Source: Distichodus sexfasciatus (lineage: Eukaryota > Chordata > Actinopteri > Characiformes > Distichodontidae). Taken from it: a stretch of DNA of 64,000 nt. The notes beneath the pieces are model-generated. The model worked only from the letters and a program-made list of their open reading frames with translations. It did no database searches and was not told where the DNA came from. Numbering within the stretch: the stretch's first letter is position 1; every line of letters begins with the position of its first letter. The translations under genes were made by a program, and so were the position numbers. The stretch spans positions 841,501 through 905,500 of the forward strand of contig JAVGVS010000163.1 in NCBI GenBank assembly GCA_032718565.1. Direction: 5' to 3'. Shown piece by piece: positions 35,251 to 46,900 of this stretch.

Positions 35251-38200
35251 CTACATTGGCTCCCTATTCCCTCTGTAGGGCACTACTCACTCAGCGTCAG
35301 TGACCCTAGATAGTGAACTACGTAGGGCGTGAAATGCCATTGTTTGCTGACGGGCGTAGTGCACTAGATAGGAAGTAAGAGTCGGTGGAGACGCCGACGT
35401 GAGGTTTGTTATTACCCAAAGCGCCTTCTCTGACAACCTAACCCAGCTTTGTCCGACCTTCCTATTGTGATGATTGGTGTAAGAAGCACAGGCGCCTTTC
35501 ACGCTACTTTCTGATGGGATGGTGAACATGACCGTCTCCCTCCATGCTGTCCCCCGTTTGGCTGAGGGAGATTTGTGGAAACAGGGGCGTCAATGGAACG
35601 GCAAAGTGAATGAACTGATAAAGGAGGCGCCGCTGGCCAAATTAGAGGAGGCAAAAAATCTGTCATGAAGCATGGCATTAACAGAGCTAATAATGTCTCT
35701 GAAACACTCTACAAGTTAGGCGAACGCAATCTGTCACTCTCATTTCTTGAGCATTAGGTCACTAATTCGACTTCTCCTCAGGGAGACAGAGATTACATAA
35801 TACAGGAGAGGGTTGGTCACATGACCCGCACCAATAAGTCTTCCTCCCTTAGCATTAGACGCTCCCGAGGAGGTTCTGTAAATATACTGTACATCTGTTG
35901 TTCGGAGTTAGGGGACCAAGCGCCCTCTGCTGGATGCTAGTTTGTCAAATCTACAGTATAGGGTCTTCTGAGCTTTTGGGGGTTTCATATAAACGGGGTT
36001 AGAGCTGGCAGAGGAGTACATATCATTAACTGGAATGACACTTTCCAATTTTTACAGGTAGCGGGTTGAAGTACTGGGTTTACATGCCGAAAGGTTGTGA
36101 CTTCAGTACTGGTGTTACTCACTATCTTATACCTCCAGCGTTCTGCACTCAATCGAGCCACAAAGGCAATACTTAAAATTCTTGTTTACTTAGGAAATGC
36201 ATTTCACGTTGTATGAGATCTATTAATTGTCCAAAAATGAATTGAGCGACTAGTGGAGGAGTCCAATTGGCATTAATTCGGAGAGCAATTTTCCATTACT
36301 GATTGCATATGAGCCAATCCTCCTACCCCCAGCAAAGCTGTGTCCTCGATCAAAGCACCGGGTTGCCGTCAACCCGTTTGAGTTCCACATTCTCTGCTGT
36401 GTCTTGCTATAAAATGCTGACTGGAACTGCAGACTGAAAGTGGCTACATGCTGGAAGCTGTTTGGATTGGCAAATTAAACATCACATCAAACAGAATGCA
36501 GGTCTTAGAGTAAAACACATTTGTCTTGTTCTTTGTCGTACCTTACATTGCAGCTTAGACTAAATCTATCTTTATTTTTTTCCATTCACATCAGGTGCAG
36601 TAAAAGAAATTAGGTGCTGACCTGATTGAAGAGTCATTCTATTAAAAGAGTTAAGCAATGAAGTGTTCTGCAAATGTGACAAGAGCTGTAAAGAAAAAAA
36701 GACTAGCGAGGGGAAGTGTACAGTGATTGTGCTGGGCTTCATTGGGAAGCATTGTGCCTGGAGGCGGTTCTCCACCTCAATACAGAGTGACACCACTGAC
36801 TGATATACCCACAGCAGACATGTTTTTATTAAATGGAATCGAGGCCCTGTCCTCACGCTTCTCGCTTCTATTATCTACACATATGTTTAAATATGTTTAA
36901 GGGTGTGCCAACATAAGGACTAGTCTTTGCACACTGTCCGTGTGTCTTATTTGCACTGTGGACGAGCTTCGTCATTTCGTCTCTGTATACTGTGTATGAC
37001 CATAAAGTTAAATTTGACTTTGCTTTGTTTTCTGCTCACTGTTTGCAATGAAATATCTAGCTTATATATATATATTATATAATTTGATTGAAGGGAAAAA
37101 CACCTCTGCTAGAGGCTGAAAGAAAGAATAAACAGACTGACTGTGCCTTGGACTGGAATGCATGGCTTGGGTAGGAGGGCTGAGTGGGTTGAGAAAATAC
37201 TGAGAAAGGAACCTCTTGAGTAAAGGCAAACAATGAGGCTGAGAGACCACTAAGCTATAGTCATACAAATACACATTAAAACTCCCTTGATATGCAAGGC
37301 TTTTCCATCACAGCAAACTGAAGCCAGTACTCCAATTACTGTAAAAGATTGGCTAATAAGAACTCAGTAAGAAACACAAGCGCACACAAACGCCTATAGC
37401 AGTCCTGTGTTTGCGATGCAGCAAAGAACAGCACAGGGCAGGAGGCGGGAATGACCCAGTTTTTAACTACCTAGGCCTCTCTCTTCTTGCTTGTAGATTC
37501 ACCCGCGCCTCCACAAATCTTCCGCAGTCCCCAGAGTTGTCACATGACTAATGAACTGGAATCCAGGCTCCCAGTCACCCGCCACAGCAGCAGAATGCTA
37601 ACGTTCATCGAGATAATTGAAGCCAACTGGCTACGCCGATTGTCAAGGCGGCCAATTCACTTGTCTCGAGTAGTGACGGCCTCATGGGGGCAGGAAAGAA
37701 GGGATGAACTTATGCCAGATTCAATTTATGAAATAGTTGTCTTCTGAAACACACATATGTTTGCGGAAGAAGGACAAAGCATAAAGGAGTCGGTCTAGGA
37801 TTGTTGTCTTATATGTATGAAAATAAGCATGAAAAATAAATACCTCTCAGCCTGATCTGAAATCAATACAAAGAGAAACTGACTTTCCTAGGGCGGAATC
37901 CAGAGGACTCTCACTGGTTTACGAAGTAGGCTACCGAGGAATTGATCAAGGTGCTCTTGGCTGCCCTCAGTCCTATGGGAAGCAGTTCATTAATTCATGT
38001 AAGAAATTTATGTAATGGAAAAATAGCAACAGATTTATCACAACAACTAAAAGCATCACAAGATGACTTTCACAGTGACCTTACCGAGACAGAACTAAGA
38101 TTAGCTTCTTCCTGAGTGGGTGGTCCGTCTGATGCTGTTTTGCATGCTGGGTTCATGTGTTTCTAGGTGAGAAACGTCCCGGCAGAATACTGAGAGTTAC

Positions 38201-38830
38201 ACTGCTGGAGGTGTGACCAGGGTGACAAGCAGGCGGTTAAGTGATCTGCTGGAGTCATTTGTATTGCATTGTGTCTTTTACTTTCCATGTAATTAAATCT
38301 CTCAGCCTATTATTCGGGATTGTGCACACATAGGGTTATTTACATCTGATTTATGGATTAACTAGTGCGGTCATGTTTTTCACCGTGTTCAAAATTAAGG
38401 CTACAGAACGGAATTGTTGTTTTTCGTGCTTATCTAAAATGCAGTTATTAAGCAGTTAAAATATGAGTAAAATCGCAAATTAGATGTCATACTTAAGAGA
38501 ATGTGGAATATGCATACAGACTATAAAGATTATCCAAATCTCAACTCAACAAGTGGAATAACACAACATCCTTTTACATATGTCTATTTTATTACTAAAA
38601 AGGCACATAGTACAGGTCTCACATCAACAGTGTCATTACCTTTCACACAAATGATAGCACCAAAAATATGTTCACTCCGACACCTCCCACCACTTGATAG
38701 GCACTGCTTTCTGCAAAACGGACAAATAAACAAAAGACACAAACTAACGGCAAAAGAATCATTTTGGCACGTAACCTGCCTTATGGCTGCCTCAAACGAG
38801 CACTATACGTAACAATCTCAGCAGGACAAT

Positions 38831-39252
38831 CAGTCCCTTCAGGATTTCACAACGTTGCGATCGCAACTATTAGCCCAATCCCTGTGTATTCAACACAACC
38901 TTGCAATTTTGACCAAAACTTCTTTGTTACGTTGGGAAGACATAGGAAACGTGCGTGATAAAAACGCCTCACGTTTCCCTTCAAAAATAACAAAACGGTT
39001 AATGGTTAACAAAAATAATAGTGGTTTTGCTTTTAAAAATTGTATTAATTAGTTAACGGTTAAAGAATAACTCTAAAGGGGGAAAAATCACAACTTTTTC
39101 CTGCCACTTTGACCTGCTCGCGCATATTAACTGCAACAAAACGACTAAAAACAGCGCAACTTTCATCCCCATTTTATAAAAAGCTGCCGCAAAATCAGGC
39201 ATTTTAGACGACAACAATCTCAAACAAGACCTGCAAAATTCTGGAGGGACTG
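38831..39252. mobile_element. MITE family A, copy 1
   Basis: The left end CAGTCCCTTCAGGATTTC and right end 'attctggagggactg' are inverted repeats. The interior ('acaacgttgcgatcgcaac', 'gctgccgcaaaatcaggc') is shared with copies at 47.2 and 58-59 kb. About 420 bp, noncoding, intergenic. Confidence 0.75.
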
Positions 39253-39565
39253 GAACATGTTCTGACCGTGACTTGAATAGTGCCGTTCATAATACATAAT
39301 GTGAAAGTAATAATAATAGCGCATAATACAAGATAACATGATGGTCTGGTGTCAACGTTGTAAGTGGATACTGTTGGGAGATTTTACGTACAGTACAGCA
39401 GTGTGAATCAATGACTGTGTAAAATAAGCAAATAAAAGAGACAAAGTATAAAACAATAGAAAAGCACAAACGCTGTTACAGTGTTTAAAAGGAGTCTCGA
39501 CTACAGTGTTCACTACAGAAAACCTATCTCGGTTTATGTTTGCTGAGTACCTGGTACCGTCTGAT

Positions 39566-39640
39566 GGGGCTGCTGCAGCTTAGTGGTAATATTCTTGCGT
39601 ATAGATCAAGAGGTCATGGGTTCAAATCCAGCTCTATTCT
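39566..39640 (+). mobile_element. Possible tRNA-like SINE head
   Basis: The stretch 'cagcttagtggtaatattc' followed by 'catgggttcaaatccag' has the spacing of RNA polymerase III A and B boxes. It does not fold as an obvious intact tRNA and is probably SINE-derived. Confidence 0.35.
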
Positions 39641-40342
39641 ACCTCCAGCACTATTTGCTCCAGAGAGATGAAAGCCACTGTGGACAAGAGTGTCTGGTAA
39701 ATTATGTACTACACTTTGACAAAACACTTTGTTTTTGGATTCAGACTTTTAAAAACCAAATCCAAACATTGGCATGGCACAACGGTGGTCAAGCATTAAG
39801 AATTTACATCAAGGCATAAAGTCTAAAAACCAGGGATGTGCAATGACCGTCATCAGCTAATTGCACTTCATAAAGGTATTTACATCATTCTGTTTGTCCA
39901 AAAATAATGGCACATAACGTGAGTTTAATACTTTCATAGTGGTTTTACTGCGACGGCAAAACGCGCTGCGAAAGAAACTGAAGCCGCCAGGCCCGCGATG
40001 TGATGAAGTAACTGAGCTACCACTGCCTGCCTGCTGAATCAGGGTGATAAAAAAGCATAAAGGCATACTGGCATTAAAAAAATACGGTGAAAGATGCGTA
40101 ACTGCAGAAAGAGTCAGCGTAAAATTATACTATTTCATGACGTGACTTTTGAGGGTTTACAACTTCCTGAGGTAGCTCAGTTGTGAAATGATGTACACTG
40201 CATAGTTGGCAAACAGATTTTTCCCTTTTTTCTCTCTCACGGTAATATAAAAATACATTAACAATATCTCATTACAAACATGAATAGAAAATAGCATTTT
40301 CTTTTCCATTTCCTTATTAAATACTCTAGTTTTCCACCGCTA

Positions 40343-40918
40343 TCAGACTTCAGTGCCGTCGTTCAGATTGTTGTGGAGTTTCACCTCCAGGTTGACCTGC
40401 TTGACTTTGACCCCGTTGACCTTGGAGACCTCTGCGGTCTTGTTGAGGACGTTGACGTTCCTCACGGTGCAGTGTTTGCTGTTGAGGTTCTTCTCCAGCC
40501 GCTCCAAGCACACCTCCACCTTGGTGTTCAGAGGATACTCCTCGGCGGTCTTGGAAGGCCTCTTCCTCCCGGCCACCCGGCACTTCCTGAAGAGGAGGCA
40601 GAAGGCCAGCAGAACTAGCGCCAAAAGGACCACCGCCGCCACGCCGCCCCCCACCGAGCCGCCCATCTGGGGCTTGAAGGTGGCCGCCGGCTCCATCTCC
40701 AGCTTCAGCGTTTTCATGTTGGTGCCGTTCTTCACCTGGTCGCCCTCGTTGTCGTAGATGAGCGACTCGTCCAGCATCAGTCGGCCCGAGCGGTCCACCA
40801 GGTCCCTGGGGTGGCGCTTCAGCTGGTAGGTGAGAGAGCGCCGGACTCTGGGGCTGGATATGGACTCGGGTCCGATGACGTAAATCACTTGGAGGTACCA
40901 CTGGTGACCCGCTTCAAC
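40343..40918 (-). CDS. fras1: fras1 last coding exon (membrane helix and cytoplasmic tail)
   Basis: Acceptor tctcttctag|GTT; 191 codons, then TGA at 40343-40345. Begins VEAGHQWYLQVIYVIGPESI, with DNEGDQVKNGTNM in the juxtamembrane region. A Gly/Ala/Leu-rich helix (GGGVAAVVLLALVLLAFCLL) lies at about exon residues 90-110, followed by basic RKCR. The tail contains EEYPLNTKVEV and ends NLEVKLHNNLNDGTEV, whose last residues are the GRIP1 PDZ ligand. The exon is unusually GC-rich, so the antisense strand also stays open. Confidence 0.97.
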   Translation of the reverse strand, partial: VEAGHQWYLQVIYVIGPESISSPRVRRSLTYQLKRHPRDLVDRSGRLMLDESLIYDNEGDQVKNGTNMKTLKLEMEPAATFKPQMGGSVGGGVAAVVLLALVLLAFCLLFRKCRVAGRKRPSKTAEEYPLNTKVEVCLERLEKNLNSKHCTVRNVNVLNKTAEVSKVNGVKVKQVNLEVKLHNNLNDGTEV

Positions 40919-43900
40919 CTAGAAGAGATAAATTGATATTTGAAGTAGGGCACTGGTTACTGGACCTGTAGACTAGCAACAGAGCAAATAGAGTAGCCAA
41001 AAATCTTACTCAAGTAAGAGTATTGTTACTTTAGAATAATATTATTTAGGTAAGTAAAAAGTAGTCATCCAAAAAATCACTCAAGTAAGAGGAAAAAGTA
41101 CTCGATGAAAAAACTACTCAAGTACTGAGTAACTTTGGAGTAAATTAAAGATTATTTGGTTAATCATATAATCGAATATGCAAAAATATAAAATAACAAT
41201 GTACAATGTGTTTGGATATTACCAAACAATATTACTTTAACAACTAAAAAATAATAAATTTAATCTATACAAAGTAACATAATTTAAATTCAGCCACAAT
41301 AAACAGTACAATAATCTGTAATAATAACTTTTTTAGTTTAAATGACAAGGTTCAGCAGGCAGAGATTATACAGTTAAACAAGAACAAGGCAGGCTGTGCA
41401 CAAACTGTCCAGTGTGTGGGGGTCTGTCTGTCTGTCTGTGTGTGTTTGTGCGTGTGTGTATGTAAGTGTGTCTGTGTGCGTGTGTGTGTCCGTGTATGTA
41501 TGTGCAGGTGTGTCTGTGTATGTGTTTGTGTGTGTGCGCGTCTGTGTGCACATGTTTCTTTTGAACTCACTCCCTGCCATCACACTTCCCCCCACACACA
41601 CACCTGGACTGTGAAGAAACTGTTTCTGTTGCACCACTGCACTTTACTGCACCTTACTTTACACACCACCGTCACTTTGATGCACAATAACTACTGGTAT
41701 GACACTGCACTGCTGCCACTTTTGCACAAACATTATATGCTGCTTTACGAATGTTTGCACATACACTGAAACATTGTACACATAAATAGCCGAATATAGT
41801 ATCTGTCATATTATAACCTTCTACCTCCTGCACATCCAATGTAAAATGTCAATTTGCACCTGTTTAAATGTTTGCATATTTGCACATATACTGAACATTG
41901 TACTTGAAAATAGTCCGGATATAGTATCTGTCTAGTATAACTCTACCTCTTGCACATTCAGTGTAAATGTCAATTTCAACCTGTTAAGAATACTGCATCC
42001 TGACTTGACAAACATGTTTACCTCTATGTCTGTCTTCCCTGTCTAGTCTAAAATGTATATTGTATGTTGTCTGGTTTTAAAATGTATATTGTTTAATGTA
42101 TATTTTAGTATTTTACTTATTTATTGTCTATCCCATGTGCCTAGTCGTGCCACTGCCTATTTATTCTCTGTTCTACCGTTCTTTGTTTGTTTGCACTGAA
42201 AATAACCTGGAGCCACGTCGTCTCGTCTCTCTATGTATCTGTACAGTATATAGCAGAGATGACAATAAAGTTGACTTTGACTTTGACTTGACTTTGGTGT
42301 GTGTGTGTGTGTCTGTGCGTGTGTGTGTGTCTGTCCGCGCGAGTTTTGTGTGTGGTCACGTGACTGCCTAGCTCCGTTTGATTGGTGGAACGGTCATTTA
42401 GGAGGAAGTTTTCCGACAAAACAAACAGATCGTGCACTGGATAACAGATAAATAAACATAAAAGCGAGCGGAACGTTGCTCAATGTAACGTAGTAAAAGT
42501 AGCATTATTCCTTCACAAATACACTCACGTAAAAGTAAAAAGTATGTTGTATAAAAACTACTCTTACAAGTACAGTGTATCCAAAAAGTTACTCAAGTAA
42601 ATGTGACAGAGTAAATGTAGCGCGTTACTACCCACCTCTGACTAGCAATAATCTGAAAAACTAATATTGGCCGACCTCTACAAAGCACTGATAGACTGAT
42701 GTATCTCCTCTTTCTTTGGAATGTTCTAATGTACGTATATAGACAGATTATGATAGAACTTATAACAGTAATAATAATAATAACAATAATAATAATAATA
42801 TACAAAGTGAGCTATCTAAACTGAAGACTTTACACAGCCCTAGCCAGAAGCAGAACTTGGACCAGGTGACTTTGAAATTCTGAGGTGAAGCACTAAAAAC
42901 TAAAAACAATCCAGCGTGAATAACGAAACCTCTAAAGGCTTCCCAACAATGGCCAACAGGTAGACCAGCACGTTTTAGCCTGTCGGTGCTTCTGGCAGGA
43001 CAGTGTGCCCTGTGTGTAGAAGACAAACACAAAGGCTCTTTAGAAAACAAACAACAGGATTCCTGATTTGTGGCCAAGCTCTCCACAGACACAGAAAAGG
43101 GACCGGACTGGCTCCACTTTTCAGACCAGCAGGCTGAAGCCAAGTCCTGGAGGGTAGCTTTTAAAAGCTCCCAAAATGCTGGCCTTTGGCCAGGACTGGC
43201 ATATGCAAGGCCAAAAAATCATTTACTAAATTTGTACGTTTTGGTTAGATGTTCACTGACCTTGTAGAGGGCGTCGACCTTCATTGTGAACCCGTCCACA
43301 CCAGGCATCGCGGCCATGGACTGCAGCTCCGGGATGTCAGACGCAAAGCTGGCTTCGAACGGGACGTCGTGGAAGAAGCGGTCACACACGTCTGGCTGCT
43401 TCCGGTCCTGCAGGAGACAAAAATGGTGTATTAACCCTGTGAAATATCACTTTCTGACTTCTTTGCTTTGTTCTAAATCTGGATTTGTTTCTGGATCACG
43501 TCTGTATTTAGTTGGACAAGTTAGGCTTTGATAACTCAGGGATAATAACAATTTGACTCGTAGATATTGATCACTTCTTTACTATGAAAGTAGTTCTTCC
43601 AAATTTAAATCTTTCATCAAACCTTGATCCACTTTCATCCATTTGATCCATTTTCTGATATTATATCCAGATTTAATGTACGGCAAAGAAAATAAATTCA
43701 TTCATTTCATCCGTCAGGTTACCAGAACTTGATTAAAATCCCCAATGTGTGCAGAAAACTATCCGCAAAAACAATCCGAAAAATCAGAGTGTGCTTATTG
43801 TAAACAATCTCTCGGGCTGTGGGAAACATGCCTGAAAGCACTGAAATTTGAGAGCAGGTTTATGGGCATTGCACGTCTCCCAAACAGCTCACATAACAAG

Positions 43901-46900
43901 GCAAAGCTGCCAAACCGGTCACACAATCAGCCTACCAGGAGCAGGAAGCGATGTTTCAGGTGCTTGTTGGGTTGGATGCAGCCGTATTGAGGCCCCTCGT
44001 TGTACAAGGTGCCCGTTGGGTCGAAGAAGGGAACGTAACCGTCCCGGCCGGTGCACAGATACACCTTCTCCAACTGCAGCTTATAGGCGGAATTCAGATT
44101 CTGATCTGGGTTCCACAACACACGACCATACAGAGTCTGGCCTAGAAGAAAAATTATAATATATAATGCGTTAGTTACACTGATTAGTATACAGTAGATC
44201 ATCTTTTTAAGAGGGGTGTTTGGTTTTTACCCATGGAGAAAGCTCCCTTGTAGTCCATCTCTGCCATGGACACGTCCGTTGTGGCCGGGTCCATCAGGAA
44301 GACCTTCTCGTTGTTGCAGAGCTGAAACTCGGTGTTGAGGGAGTAGACCACGGGAACGGGGCGGTTGGTTTGTTGAAACGCGATGGGCACCAGGAACCTG
44401 TTGGAATTCATAGAGCATGAGAAAAAAATCACAACACCACGACACAAAGGTTAACGCTTAGGCAAAGGTCGTCTCAATCCATTAGAGCGGCAAATATTAG
44501 AAGGGCTCCTACTTTTCGGGGGCGTGGGCCGTGCAGGAGAGGGGCTTGTCTCCAGGATCGATCCAGGGCTGAGTAGGCTGCACCGTGCAGGGAATGAGGA
44601 AGACTGTGTACTCCCCTGAATAATCCTTCCTGTAGCACACAGCAAGTACATTCACATTTACATTTGCACTTACAGTAGAGCAGCACTCGAAGTATATCAT
44701 CATCCCTGTGGAAATCCGTCTCTAATGCACTCCCTATTCACACCAGATGTGCGACTCTTACCTGCTGTAGGAGCTGGTGGCCCTCCACAGCTGGTAGGGC
44801 GAATCGAAGGTCTGTGCACTCCACACCAGCTGCAAGTCGAAGTCTATGCCCCCCAGGTGGTCCGGAGCCATCAGGTGGGACTTGTGGCCAGGGAGAGTGT
44901 GGTGTTCTGGGACAAACTGGCCTGCAAGGACATAAGACATAGACAGCACTCATCAAAACCCTCTGCTCATTTTCCCTCAACCCGTTAATTCTGGAAACGG
45001 TGATAAGGAAAACATACCCCTAAATTTAGCATGGGTTTTAAACTCGATCACCAGCCTTCCATCTTCCCTGATGAAGATTCGGATGATCTGCAGCCTGGCT
45101 GAAAGCACGCTGTCTGTCTGGATGCCTGTGAAAAGCAAACGAAAACATCAGCCTCCGTTATATGGACCTGCGCTAACACAAGTTACATCACGCAGCTGCT
45201 TAAAAAGAGGCCGAGGTCGTTCATTCATTCATTTATTCATTCATTCATTATCCAAACCGCTTCATACTCATCAGGGTCGCAAGGGGACCGGAGCCTATCT
45301 CGGGAGGTACAGGAGCAAGGCGGGGACCAACCCTGGGCAGGTGCCAGCACACCGCAGGGCACACACACTCACACAATCACGCCTTACAGGGTCAATTTAG
45401 AGTCCTCAGGTAACCTACAGCGCAGACTTTTGGACTGTGGGAGAAAACCGAAGCCCCTGGCAGAAACCAACCCAAACACGGGGAGAGCATGCAAACTCCA
45501 CACAGAAAGGCCCTGTGAGGCGGCAGCGCTAGCCACTGCGCCACCCTGCCGCCAAAGCCGAGATCAAATATGTGACCCTCCACGGCAAAACCAGTCGCTT
45601 GTCTCAAATTTTCTAAATTGAGTTGTCATGTTTTCATGAAAGGGCATAAATCAAGCTTCAAAATGATCCCTATATCGAATGAATGGGACGACATATGACT
45701 GAGATATCAACGTTCAAAGGAGTCGGGTTTCTCCTGTCACGCCAAGTGAGAAACGGAGAAATCTGCCTTTGAAGTTGACTGTCGACGTAGCACTCACAGA
45801 CGCTTGGTGCGGTCGCGGCTACGTTTGTATTTACGGTAGCCTACGCTGCATTCACAGCCACACGGATAGCCTACCTGCGTTAGGTTAACTGAACTCGGGA
45901 GACGAAGATGGATTCCGGAGAAATATCTTCACGCTAGTCAACCAGTGGATTTACCGTAAATATTGAAGTAGAGCGGTCAAAACAGAAACTTTTAACATTC
46001 TGCTGGAATTGAATTCCTCACCTCAAGAAAGTCACGTTTTTAGGATGGAAAGTTTTTCAGCAAAATAGTATAGACCTTCCACTGTTTCAAAACACTCAAA
46101 ACAAAAAATCCAAAATTTTACCCCACACAACATGAACGCTCGTTTTTCTCGGAAACCTCCGTGGCGACAAGCGACTGGTTTTGCCGTGGAGGGTCACAAA
46201 TACTAAATTAAACAAGGGGAAAAACTACCTACAAGCTAAAAGAATATGAATGGAAGCATCAAAGGGGCAGAAGTGAGACAAAAACCAACAAAGAAAAGAG
46301 ATGGAAGAAAGAGAAAGACGTATATAAGAAAGGGAGGACAATAGACGAGAGAACAAGATCGCCAGTGTTAGAACATAATACTGAACATGATGAAGAGAAA
46401 GAGAAGGGGAACCACCAATTCTGCTGATGCCAGGCAATTACGGGAAAACGATAGAAATTATATTTAGAAACCGAAGCAGTGAGGAAGAAAAAGAGGGATG
46501 AAAACTGCACCCTCTAGTGGCCCGAGCTGTGGCTGACCATTTTTTATTACAATTATATACAAACAATGATTTAAAATATTGCTGGACTACTGCAGCCATA
46601 CCAGCCAAAAGAGCTTTAAAGGGACTTGTCAACAGCGAATATGTTGGAAAACCAGACTTAGAACAGTGTTGGTCACATGTAAGCAGATGGAAACCATCAC
46701 AGGTGTACCTGTCCTCCATAGCACGGTGTCGTAGAAGAAGGAAAACTCCATCTCGGTGTGGTGCTCGAGCGAGGCCCAGCCGCGAGGAGCCGTCACGTAG
46801 ATGTAGGACACATACAGAGGCACCTGCACTGTTAGGAAGGACTGGGCCGAGTCCCTCACCTACGATAACACGAGGTAAAACACAGCATTTACAGTGCTAC

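Larger units (their letters stand above)
35251..40342. other. Intergenic interval between fras1 and bmp2k
   Basis: About 5 kb without a recognisable gene. It holds a repeat tail near 36890-37025 ('cataaagttaaatttgac'), a MITE at 38831-39252 and a possible SINE head at 39566-39640. No annexin exon is seen, although ANXA3 lies between FRAS1 and BMP2K in mammals. The fras1 3' UTR occupies the right end; a possible ATTAAA signal on the minus strand is at 39924-39929. Confidence 0.5.
40980..42640. mobile_element. hAT-type MITE with nested repeat
   Basis: A perfect 8-bp target duplication ACTAGCAA flanks it (40972-40979 and 42641-42648). The left end begins 'cagagcaaatagagtagcc'; the right end is 'gcgttactacccacctctg', the inverse of CAGAGGTGGGTAGT. 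Both arms carry repeated 'actcaagtaa' motifs. At about 41390-42290 it holds GT-rich simple sequence and a dispersed repeat ending 'aataaagttgactttgact', probably a later insertion. It lies in the last intron of fras1. Confidence 0.85.

Noticed and set aside
40353..40757. Plus-strand open frame of 134 aa antisense to the fras1 last exon
   Set aside because: It is a shadow of the GC-rich fras1 coding sequence, whose minus-strand product is clearly recognisable. Other antisense frames here are likewise ignored.
41352..41769. Overlapping Cys/Val- or Thr/His-rich frames
   Set aside because: They are translations of a GT/CA microsatellite inside a MITE.
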